Shown here in pieces: positions 8,170-15,222 of a stretch of DNA of 64,000 nt. Source of the DNA: Flavobacterium jumunjinense (lineage in GTDB: Bacteria > Bacteroidota > Bacteroidia > Flavobacteriales > Flavobacteriaceae); contig NZ_CP091285.1 of the NCBI RefSeq assembly GCF_021650975.2, forward strand, positions 3,162,001 through 3,226,000, given 5' to 3'. The translations under genes were made by a program, and so were the position numbers. The notes under the pieces are model-generated. The model worked only from the letters and a program-made list of their open reading frames with translations. It did not search any database and was not told the origin of the DNA. The number at the start of each line of letters is the position of its first letter. The first letter of the stretch is position 1.

Positions 8170-8880
8170 ATGTACGAATTTGAAAATTATTTAGACGAAG
8201 ATTTGTTAAATGAAGATCTATTAAGCGAGGATTTATTAGAAAGTTTTGATGAAGATTTCGATGAAGCAAAAAGAAGAGGCGGAAGAAGGTTTGGTAGAAT
8301 TAGACCAACTGTTAGACCACGAGTAAATCAACAATCTAATTTTGGTAAATCATTAAGCGGAAGTGCTCGTGATTTTGCAACAAAGAGCGATTTAAAAAAA
8401 GCATTAGACACTATTTCGAGTGATGTTAATGAGTTGAAAAAAACTTCAATTTCAACAAATAAAGCACTTTCAGCTTTAGATGGAAAACACACAGAATTAG
8501 CAAAATTAGATGCTAGAAAAAATGATAACCAGACCAAGGTACTTCGTAATATGCAAATGATGAATATGATGGGGTCATTATTGAATCAGCCAAAATTGAA
8601 AACAGAGAATTTAGAAATTATTCAAATTAAGGACAAAGAAGGACAAATAATTTCGGAAAAAATTCAAGAAGTGAATGGTAAAAAAGCAATTGAAGTAGAT
8701 CAAACGATGTCGTTAATGTTACCAATGATGACAACAATGGGAGATTCTTCAACTGGTAAATCAGACAATAACATGATGCTACCATTAGTTTTAATGATGA
8801 GTCAAAACAAAGATAATAGCAGTGATAATAACACAATGCTACCTTTAATGATGATGATGATGATGCAAAATCAGAAATAA
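8170..8880 (+). CDS. Acidic-head, methionine-rich-repeat protein of unknown function
   Basis: The 236-residue product has three distinct parts. Residues 1-33 are acidic with a repeated [N/S]EDLL unit (DEDLLNEDLLSEDLLESFDE). An Arg-rich patch follows (AKRRGGRRFGRIRP), echoing the acid-then-arginine layout of the protein from 6851. A middle region of about 65-130 looks like a coiled coil. The C-terminal 60 residues hold three imperfect copies of a Met-rich unit (MSLMLPMMTTMG; NNMMLPLVLMMS; NNTMLPLMMMMMM) spaced by Asp/Ser/Asn runs. There is no signal peptide. Met-rich surfaces can bind Cu(I) or form hydrophobic contacts, but I make no functional claim. A terminator-like hairpin follows. Confidence 0.72.
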   Translation: MYEFENYLDEDLLNEDLLSEDLLESFDEDFDEAKRRGGRRFGRIRPTVRPRVNQQSNFGKSLSGSARDFATKSDLKKALDTISSDVNELKKTSISTNKALSALDGKHTELAKLDARKNDNQTKVLRNMQMMNMMGSLLNQPKLKTENLEIIQIKDKEGQIISEKIQEVNGKKAIEVDQTMSLMLPMMTTMGDSSTGKSDNNMMLPLVLMMSQNKDNSSDNNTMLPLMMMMMMQNQK

Positions 8881-8889
8881 GAAATGTAT

Positions 8890-8925
8890 AAAAAGGGTGA
8901 TAATCTTTTTATTACCCTTTTTTTA
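8890..8925 (+). terminator. Hairpin terminator or attenuator inside the unusual cluster
   Basis: AAAAGGGTGATAA pairs with TTATTACCCTTTT (one G-U pair) and is followed by a T run, directly after the Met-rich gene. All downstream genes are on the same strand, so it probably lowers transcription of the distal genes or marks the end of a three-gene unit. Confidence 0.75.
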
Positions 8926-8948
8926 TTTAATCATAAAAAATAGAAACT

Positions 8949-9458
8949 ATGAATCCAATGAATATGATTATGAACTATCTAATTGCAGAAAGTAGATCGA
9001 AATACTACAATGTAACAGATAAACAAAAAGTTCAAACAACTGCGCTATTAATGGGAGCAATTTCTCAAAATACTATGGTTGATTATTTGATTATTGAAAA
9101 TCAAGCAAAAAGCCTTCAGGCAAAGAACATTGAAGTGGTAGAAGTTATAGATATTTCGGATGGTTCTGGAAATTCAAATACAGATTCAAACGCAAATAAC
9201 TCTACGCAAAACACAGTTAAAATTAAAGAACTAAATGAAAAATTTGAAAAACTAAGAGAAACAATAGAGCAAAATGCAAAACAGGTTACTATGGTAAATA
9301 ATAGCTTAGAAGAAATAAAAAGTAAACTGGTGCATTTAACCGATAAAATCACTTCTAATGAAAGTGAAATAAAGGAAATTTCATTGAGAGTAACTAAGCT
9401 ACACGCTCCTTTAGAAACAACTGTACCTATTGTAAAACCAAAAACTAAAAGAAAATAA
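8949..9458 (+). CDS. Coiled-coil protein of unknown function
   Basis: This 169-residue protein is soluble and carries no signal peptide. Residues 1-55 are Met/Asn/Ile-rich and probably helical. Residues 65-85 are a low-complexity Ser/Asn/Thr linker. Residues about 90-150 form a long amphipathic coiled coil (IKELNEKFEKLRETIEQNA pattern; SLEEIKSKLVHLTDKITS). The tail is basic (KPKTKRK). Such an architecture suits oligomerisation or a structural role. It ends 1 bp before the next start codon, so the two genes are translationally coupled. I do not recognise a family. It opens the distal half of the cluster, after the internal hairpin. Confidence 0.7.
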   Translation: MNPMNMIMNYLIAESRSKYYNVTDKQKVQTTALLMGAISQNTMVDYLIIENQAKSLQAKNIEVVEVIDISDGSGNSNTDSNANNSTQNTVKIKELNEKFEKLRETIEQNAKQVTMVNNSLEEIKSKLVHLTDKITSNESEIKEISLRVTKLHAPLETTVPIVKPKTKRK

Positions 9459-9459
9459 T

Positions 9460-9846
9460 ATGCAAACAGTAGATATAAACATTGAAGATATAAAAAAGCA
9501 AAATGAAAAAATCTTAAAAAAGCTGAATGAAGTTTATCCTGAACTAAAATTAACAGCTAATGCAAAAAGAGAACGAATTAAATTCTTTGATCATTTTTTT
9601 TTAAAATACATAAATATCCTTGAGATTAAAGAAGATATCAAATACATACTTACACATAAAAATAAGGAAGAGCTTTTAACAAAAGAGGAGATTGATGAAG
9701 TTGAAACTATAGAAGCTTTTTTTGAAAGTGATTTTTATGCTGAACTTACAAGAAAATCAACCCGTTTTTTTATGCATAGAGAATTTGTCTTGATACCTAT
9801 AATTATTGGTAATCTGAACACTATTAAGTATAAATTAAAAGAATAA
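9460..9846 (+). CDS. Small charged helical protein of unknown function
   Basis: The 128-residue product is rich in Lys, Glu and Ile and is probably all-helical, without membrane segments or a signal peptide. Features include an N-terminal DINIEDIKKQNEKILKKLNE heptad stretch and aromatic patches (KFFDHFFLKY, RFFMHREFVL). No catalytic motif is visible and I do not recognise it. It is squeezed between the coiled-coil gene (1-bp gap) and the protease gene (3-bp gap), so it is likely made in step with the protease. A chaperone, inhibitor or adaptor role for the protease would be a reasonable test, but the sequence itself does not show it. Confidence 0.68.
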   Translation: MQTVDINIEDIKKQNEKILKKLNEVYPELKLTANAKRERIKFFDHFFLKYINILEIKEDIKYILTHKNKEELLTKEEIDEVETIEAFFESDFYAELTRKSTRFFMHREFVLIPIIIGNLNTIKYKLKE

Positions 9847-9849
9847 ATC

Positions 9850-11526
9850 ATGGATCCAAGACTCAAAATAATACTTTACGGAAACCCAGAGGAAGAGTTG
9901 TCATTATTAATGAGATTGGAAAATCAACAATTTATTCCTCAAAACTGTAAAATCATTTCCCAATTTGATGATATAGTTAGTTGTAGAATTAAAAGAAAGC
10001 ATCTTGATAGTGTTTATAATAGTAAAGAAGTGAAAAGCTTAAAAGCACCAAATGTTGTTCCAGCGGATGATTATTTTAATGACAATCAAATAAAATATAA
10101 TTATAACAACCATAATTCAGAATCAGATAGTATTACCTCTAATGTTGTTTTTGGAGTGATAGATTTTGGTTTTGACTTTACACATGAAGATTTTATTGAT
10201 AATGGTAAATCTAGAATTGAAAAAATATGGGTTCAAACAGGTCAATATACTCAACCTAATAAATATGGTTACGGAAAATACATAAATAAACATCAACTAA
10301 ACGCGGCATTAAAAGATAAATTGCCATTTAAAAAACTTGGATACCATCCTGGAATAACCGATTTGTTTGGTACAGGAACACATGGTACACATGTTTTAGG
10401 AATTGCTTGTAGTAATGGAAAAGTGGCAAAAAAAGGATTTGCTTCTAACTCTCCAATTATTGCAGTAGATATGGGATCAAACTTAGTTAATGGTTCTAAT
10501 TTATCGTTGGGAGATTCTGTGAAATTAGTCGAAGGATTAGATTTTATATTGAATGAAGCTGGAAATAGACCTGTAGTGATTAATATGAGCCTTGGAGGAC
10601 ATGGAGATGCTCATACAGGAAAAACGTTAGTGGAACAAGCAATAGATACTATTCTTATTGAAAGAAAAGGAACCGCAATTGTTCAAAGTACTGGAAATTA
10701 TCATCAGGCTAGAGCACACACTTTTGGAGATATCAAAGAAAATGAAAAAATAAATATTCCATGGTTGTTTAAGAAAAGAGACCAAACACCTAATGAATTA
10801 GAAATTTGGTACGGTGGCAATGATGTAATGACTGTGAATATTATAGACGATAAAGGAGAAATGCTACTAGAATCTATTCCTTTTGAAGATGAAATTATAA
10901 AAAGTAATAATGATGAAGTAGGAATATGTTTGCATCGAGAAAAAGAACCAAATACAGGTAAAAATCACATCAATATTTTAATCAATGGGAAACAAAAATC
11001 TAAATTTTGGACGATTGAATTAGTAGGAAAAAAAATAAAAGACGGAAGGTATCATTGCTACATTGAAAGAGACGATAAAGGGCAATCTATTTTTTTACCC
11101 AATATTGTGCAACAAACACACACTACAAATTCCATTTGTAACTCGAAATACAGTATTGTAGTTGGTGCTTATAATCAATTAGAAAAAGACAAACCAATTC
11201 TACCTTTTAGTAGTTCTGGACCAACAGTAGATGGGAGAATGAAACCAGAACTGATTGCTCCTGGCTATAAAATAAAATCTTCTTGTTCTGCATCTTCAAG
11301 AGACTCAAAAGCGAGTCATAAGTTGACATCTAAGAGTGGCAGTAGTATGGCTGCTCCTTATGTTGCTTCTCTTATTGTGAAAATTTTAGAAAAAGAACCT
11401 CATTTAAACATTCTACAAATTAGAAAGAAATTATTTCATTCTTGTGATCCTTTTCAAGTAAAAGAAAGTCAACTGGAGATATATAGAGCTGGAAATGGAT
11501 ATGTAAATCCAAAGAAAATAATTTAA
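9850..11526 (+). CDS. Subtilisin-like serine protease (S8) without signal peptide
   Basis: This 558-residue S8-family peptidase has a complete catalytic triad: Asp105 in GVIDFGFDFTHEDF, His178 in GTHGTHVLG and Ser499 in SGSSMAAPY, plus oxyanion Asn283 in STGNYH. The N-terminal 70 residues have no secretion signal and start MDPRLKIILYGNPEEEL, resembling a short propeptide-like domain. An insert of about 60 residues between Asp and His, and a domain of about 140 residues between Asn283 and the SSSGPTVDGRMKPE segment, make it longer than plain subtilisin. It is predicted to be cytosolic or released by a non-Sec route. It lies 3 bp after the small helical gene and 15 bp before the SGNH hydrolase gene, which suggests a shared task. 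Confidence 0.9.
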   Translation: MDPRLKIILYGNPEEELSLLMRLENQQFIPQNCKIISQFDDIVSCRIKRKHLDSVYNSKEVKSLKAPNVVPADDYFNDNQIKYNYNNHNSESDSITSNVVFGVIDFGFDFTHEDFIDNGKSRIEKIWVQTGQYTQPNKYGYGKYINKHQLNAALKDKLPFKKLGYHPGITDLFGTGTHGTHVLGIACSNGKVAKKGFASNSPIIAVDMGSNLVNGSNLSLGDSVKLVEGLDFILNEAGNRPVVINMSLGGHGDAHTGKTLVEQAIDTILIERKGTAIVQSTGNYHQARAHTFGDIKENEKINIPWLFKKRDQTPNELEIWYGGNDVMTVNIIDDKGEMLLESIPFEDEIIKSNNDEVGICLHREKEPNTGKNHINILINGKQKSKFWTIELVGKKIKDGRYHCYIERDDKGQSIFLPNIVQQTHTTNSICNSKYSIVVGAYNQLEKDKPILPFSSSGPTVDGRMKPELIAPGYKIKSSCSASSRDSKASHKLTSKSGSSMAAPYVASLIVKILEKEPHLNILQIRKKLFHSCDPFQVKESQLEIYRAGNGYVNPKKII

Positions 11527-11541
11527 TAAACAAAATGAAAC

Positions 11542-12774
11542 ATGGAAAATTATAGTATACAATCAACACAAGAAAATCAAAAGTCATATAATAAACAAAG
11601 AACAACTTCTATAAGTAATAGTGTTGGAATCAATGCAGTAAATAACTCAAATGACGTTGCAATAATTCAAAGATTATTAATAAACAAAGGATATTCTCTT
11701 AGTGAAAATGGTCATATTAACGCCATTCAATCTGATCCTACAATAGTATCCATTTTAAACTTTCAATCGAATAACAGTTTAAGGATTACGGGTAATATCT
11801 ATCCAAATGACGATACATTTAAACATCTGAATTTGAATCATAATCCACAAAATAGTACAGAAAGTGATGATGAATCGGTACATCAACCATTTGCAACTAA
11901 TGCTTTTTTCTTCAGACGAAAAGCAAATAATGCAAATACTTTGAATGTTATTTTTGAAGGAGATTCTTGGTTAGATTATCCAGTACCAAGAGTTTTAGAT
12001 TTATATGATACAATAAGTGATAGGAACCAACGATTAAATTTAAATACACTTCATTTAGCTAAATTTGGAGAGACTACTTCAGATATGTATAGAGATAGAT
12101 CAAATTTTATACAATATATTTCGAATTATAGAATTGATAGAATCTATTTCAGTGGTGGTGGAAATGACGTTTTTCCTAAATTAGATAGAATTGTTAAAAG
12201 TACGCACACAACTTTTCAAGACAATTTCTTTACAAATGCATCTAAATTAGCAGAATTGAGAACACTTTCTGGAGATGCTCTAAAAAGAAAATGCATACAG
12301 TATAGAAGGTATTTAAATACAACAGTGTTTGATAATGCAATATTTAACAGAACAAACTTAAATTCAATTTTCGGAAGTGTGTACCAAAACTATATGTCTT
12401 TTGGAGCAATTGTTAACGCCCACACAAGTGAGAGAACACGTTTTTATATGCACACTTACGATTATCCAATGTTTAAACTAGGAGTCAAGCCTTCTCTAGC
12501 GGGTGTTAGTCTACCATTAGGTCCTTGGGTACAACCTGTTTTTGATCAATATCGAATTACAGATGACATTTTGAAAGCGTATATTATCATTCGATTATTA
12601 GATAAATTCTATTACTTATTACGATATATTAAAAGTAAATTCAGTGAAAGATTTCGTTTTCAGACAGAAATTATAAACTTTAGAGGTGTTTTAAATGATT
12701 CTCGCTATTGGAGAGACGAAATTCATCCAAATTCTGATGGGGCTAGAAGATTAGCTACACGCGTTAATTTTTAG
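11542..12774 (+). CDS. Peptidoglycan-binding domain + SGNH/GDSL hydrolase
   Basis: This 410-residue protein has an N-terminal peptidoglycan-binding-1-like domain (about 30-95: NDVAIIQRLLINKGYSL...ILNFQSNNSLRITG pattern). An SGNH hydrolase domain follows, with block I GDSW (Ser142), block III GGGND (Asn208) and block V DEIHP (Asp392, His395). SGNH enzymes hydrolyse ester bonds, for example acetyl groups on glycans or lipids; cell wall or surface glycan is a natural substrate given the binding domain. There is no signal peptide. It is the last gene of the cluster and is followed by a strong terminator. Co-occurrence with an unsecreted protease suggests release by lysis or by an unusual exporter; that is inference. 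Confidence 0.85.
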   Translation: MENYSIQSTQENQKSYNKQRTTSISNSVGINAVNNSNDVAIIQRLLINKGYSLSENGHINAIQSDPTIVSILNFQSNNSLRITGNIYPNDDTFKHLNLNHNPQNSTESDDESVHQPFATNAFFFRRKANNANTLNVIFEGDSWLDYPVPRVLDLYDTISDRNQRLNLNTLHLAKFGETTSDMYRDRSNFIQYISNYRIDRIYFSGGGNDVFPKLDRIVKSTHTTFQDNFFTNASKLAELRTLSGDALKRKCIQYRRYLNTTVFDNAIFNRTNLNSIFGSVYQNYMSFGAIVNAHTSERTRFYMHTYDYPMFKLGVKPSLAGVSLPLGPWVQPVFDQYRITDDILKAYIIIRLLDKFYYLLRYIKSKFSERFRFQTEIINFRGVLNDSRYWRDEIHPNSDGARRLATRVNF

Positions 12775-12785
12775 AATAATTTAGA

Positions 12786-12827
12786 AATGTCAATTAATAC
12801 TTTTGTTAATTGACATTCTCATTTTTT
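12786..12827 (+). terminator. Rho-independent terminator closing the unusual cluster
   Basis: AATGTCAATTAA (12786-12797) pairs with TTAATTGACATT (12806-12817) around an 8-nt loop, followed by a T-rich tail. Confidence 0.85.
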
Positions 12828-12914
12828 ACTTATTTAATTTTAGTAACTGAATTCGCATAATAATTTAATTTCATGTATTTTTCAATTATATTTGTTAAAA
12901 ATATAGAATTGATT

Positions 12915-13697
12915 ATGAGTTATAAGATTAATGAAAAAATAGAAAAAGGGTATAGTTTAGATTTAGGAAAAGTGATAGACGATAGTTTTGAAATATTCAA
13001 AAAAACGTTTCTAATTTCTGGATTAGGCTATTTGCTTGTAGGGATAGTGATGGCTGTTTTATATTTTTTTCTATTTATAGTTGTTTTTGGTGTTGCTGAC
13101 ATGGCAAATTTTGTAGTTGAGTTAGAAGTTATGAAGACTACTTCAGCCTATATTGTAGGAATGTTAGGTTTTACAGTTGTTTACACAGCATTAATAGCAC
13201 CATTGAACGCAGGTTTTCTTAAGTTATGTTATTTAGCAAAAAAGAATCAAACATTAGAAATCGGTGCAATTTTTGAATATTATAAAGGAAAGTATGCTAA
13301 AGATATAATTGTTGGTTCTATAATAATATCATTTGCAACAGTTGGTTTATCAACTTTATTTGAATTAGTCGGTTTGTCGTTTTTAGGATTTATTGTTCAA
13401 ATAATATTATCTTGGTTTACAATATTATTTTTACCCTTAGTTATTTTTGGAAATCAAAATTTTGGTGAAGCTATTGAAAAAAGTGTTAAATTAGTAGTTA
13501 AACAACCTTTTCATATATTAGCAGCATTAGTGATAGCTTTTATTGGAGCTCTATTGGGTTTTATAGCATTATGTATTGGGATTCTTTTTACAATACCATA
13601 TTGGCCAGCAATGACTTTTGCTTTATATGATAACATAATTGGTGTTGAAGAAAAAAGTATTATTGATGAAATTGGAACATCTGAATTTAAACTTTAA
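12915..13697 (+). CDS. Multi-pass membrane protein of unknown function
   Basis: I use the ATG at 12915 (MSYKINEKIEKGYSLDLGKV), because the longer frame adds only a 14-residue AT-rich leader. The 260-residue protein starts with an amphipathic segment ahead of about six membrane helices (for example GLGYLLVGIVMAVLYFFLFI and AALVIAFIGALLGFIALCIG). It ends in a short acidic cytosolic tail. The layout resembles the DUF975/YciC-like group of membrane proteins that are often misnamed beta-carotene monooxygenases. No active-site motif is visible. It lies 13 bp before the metallopeptidase gene, so the two are likely co-transcribed. Confidence 0.75.
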   Translation: MSYKINEKIEKGYSLDLGKVIDDSFEIFKKTFLISGLGYLLVGIVMAVLYFFLFIVVFGVADMANFVVELEVMKTTSAYIVGMLGFTVVYTALIAPLNAGFLKLCYLAKKNQTLEIGAIFEYYKGKYAKDIIVGSIIISFATVGLSTLFELVGLSFLGFIVQIILSWFTILFLPLVIFGNQNFGEAIEKSVKLVVKQPFHILAALVIAFIGALLGFIALCIGILFTIPYWPAMTFALYDNIIGVEEKSIIDEIGTSEFKL

Positions 13698-13710
13698 AAA
13701 GATATAATTT

Positions 13711-14571
13711 ATGAAATGGCAAGGAAGAAGACAAAGTGATAATGTAGAAGACAGAAGAGGAATGTCTTCAAAAGGGAAAGTAGTAGCTGGTGGTGGAATT
13801 ATTGGTATTATTGTATTGTTATTGCAAGTTTTTGGAGGTGATACTGGAAAAATGGTTGCTCCAATGTTAGAACAAATGAATCAAGGGCAAGCAACAGAAC
13901 AAACTACAGAACAAAGAGCACTAACTCCAGAAGAAATTGAGTTAGGGGGTTTTGCTAAAACTGTTTTTGCTGATACAGAAGACATTTGGACAAAGATTTT
14001 TAGGGATAATCAAATCGGTACATACGAAAAACCAAAAATGGTATTGTTTACAGATGCTGTTCAAACCGCTTGTGGTAGTGCAACTGCTGCTTCGGGACCA
14101 TTTTACTGTCCAGCTGATAAAAAAGTATACATGGATTTGCGATTTTTCGAAGAATTACGCACACGTTTTGGAGCAAAAGGAGGCGATTTTGCCATTGCCT
14201 ATGTAATTGCTCATGAAGTAGGTCACCATGTTCAAACATTATTAGGAACTTCTCAAAAAGTAAGACAACAACAGCAAAACCTAAGCAAAGTTGATGGGAA
14301 TAAATTATCGGTATGTTTAGAATTACAAGCCGATTTTTATGCAGGTCTTTGGGCTCATTATAATAAAAAATATTTAGAAGAAGGAGACATTGAAGAAGCA
14401 TTAAGTGCAGCACATGCAGTAGGAGATGATGCCATTCAAAGTAAAATGCAAGGACATGTTGTTCCCGATTCTTTTACTCATGGAACGTCAAAACAACGTA
14501 TGAAATGGTTTATGAAAGGTTACAACTCTGGAGATATTAATTTACACGATACTTTCAAAGAAGAATTATAA
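13711..14571 (+). CDS. Neutral zinc metallopeptidase, YpfJ family
   Basis: This 286-residue protein matches the YpfJ/putative neutral zinc metallopeptidase family. It has an N-terminal MKWQGRRQSDNVEDRRG motif, one membrane helix (about 26-42), a Gln/Thr/Glu-rich linker, and a catalytic domain with the zinc motif HEVGHH (His168, Glu169, His172). A conserved LELQADFYAGLWAH segment holds the likely third zinc ligand. It is anchored in the membrane with the catalytic part probably outside the cytoplasm. Its substrates are unknown. It follows the membrane protein by 13 bp and is closed by a strong terminator, making a two-gene unit. Confidence 0.93.
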   Translation: MKWQGRRQSDNVEDRRGMSSKGKVVAGGGIIGIIVLLLQVFGGDTGKMVAPMLEQMNQGQATEQTTEQRALTPEEIELGGFAKTVFADTEDIWTKIFRDNQIGTYEKPKMVLFTDAVQTACGSATAASGPFYCPADKKVYMDLRFFEELRTRFGAKGGDFAIAYVIAHEVGHHVQTLLGTSQKVRQQQQNLSKVDGNKLSVCLELQADFYAGLWAHYNKKYLEEGDIEEALSAAHAVGDDAIQSKMQGHVVPDSFTHGTSKQRMKWFMKGYNSGDINLHDTFKEEL

Positions 14572-14589
14572 AATATAAAGAATTATATA

Positions 14590-14633
14590 AAATACCCCAA
14601 AAAGTGAAATACTGTTTTGGGGTATTTTTTTTT
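14590..14633 (+). terminator. Rho-independent terminator after the metallopeptidase gene
   Basis: AATACCCCAAAA pairs with TTTTGGGGTATT, followed by a T run of about nine. The right arm ends about 20 bp before the next start codon. Confidence 0.9.
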
Positions 14634-14646
14634 AAATTATATAAAT

Positions 14647-15216
14647 ATGAAAAAGAATAGTTTAAAATATTTAATATTAACGCTAATTGGTTTATTGTGG
14701 CTTAAAATATTTTTCCCTTTTGGCGACTATTGTTCAGGTCTTTTAGATGGCTTAATGATGTTATTCTTTGGAGGGATTTTTACGTTATTATTCATTATTT
14801 TATTCTTTGTAAACATATTCCATGTGAATAAACAAAACAGAAAATTCGATTATATTTTAGTTTTAATTTTTCTTTTTTTTAGTTTTTTCTTTTTCATCAT
14901 GATAAATTTAAAACAAGATAAATTTTGGACAAGAATAATTTGGGAAGGTGACATGGATGTGAATAAAAACTACGATATAGGAAATTTAAAGCTATATAAG
15001 AATAATACTTTTGAAGCAATTTATGAAGAAGGATGTTATAAATGTGTAGCTGTTGGGGATTTCAAAATGAAACACGACACACTATATCTATTAAGAAAAG
15101 ATATAGTTCAGAAAACAGATAGTGTATTCACAGATAAATATTTATTTAATAAAAATAAAACAAGGCTACTATCTATTCAAAACTCTTTTATAAGTTTAAA
15201 AAAAGTAGAATATTAA
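14647..15216 (+). CDS. Small three-TM membrane protein with an exported C-terminal domain
   Basis: The start is the ATG at 14647 (MKKNSLKYLIL); the longer frame runs back into the preceding terminator. The 189-residue protein has three membrane helices (about 5-22, 32-56, 68-88). A C-terminal soluble domain of about 95 residues follows (MDVNKNYDIGNLKLYKNNTF), with a CYKC pair and a beta-rich pattern ending FISLKKVEY. This tail resembles the small lipocalin-like domains that are common in Bacteroidota, but I cannot name the family. It converges with the nonulosonic acid operon, whose last gene ends 6 bp away. Confidence 0.7.
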   Translation: MKKNSLKYLILTLIGLLWLKIFFPFGDYCSGLLDGLMMLFFGGIFTLLFIILFFVNIFHVNKQNRKFDYILVLIFLFFSFFFFIMINLKQDKFWTRIIWEGDMDVNKNYDIGNLKLYKNNTFEAIYEEGCYKCVAVGDFKMKHDTLYLLRKDIVQKTDSVFTDKYLFNKNKTRLLSIQNSFISLKKVEY

Positions 15217-15222
15217 AAAAGA

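Noticed and set aside
6851..12774. Prophage or phage-tail-like cluster
   Set aside because: No capsid, terminase, portal, sheath, tube, baseplate or integrase protein is recognisable. Only a protease and a hydrolase occur, and the other proteins are not phage-like.
12873..12914. Upstream start for the membrane protein gene
   Set aside because: The extra 14 residues are AT-rich leader without a ribosome-binding context, and the ATG at 12915 begins the conserved-looking soluble segment.
13952..14413. Open frames in other phases over the metallopeptidase gene
   Set aside because: They are shadows of a clear YpfJ-family gene with an intact HEVGHH motif.
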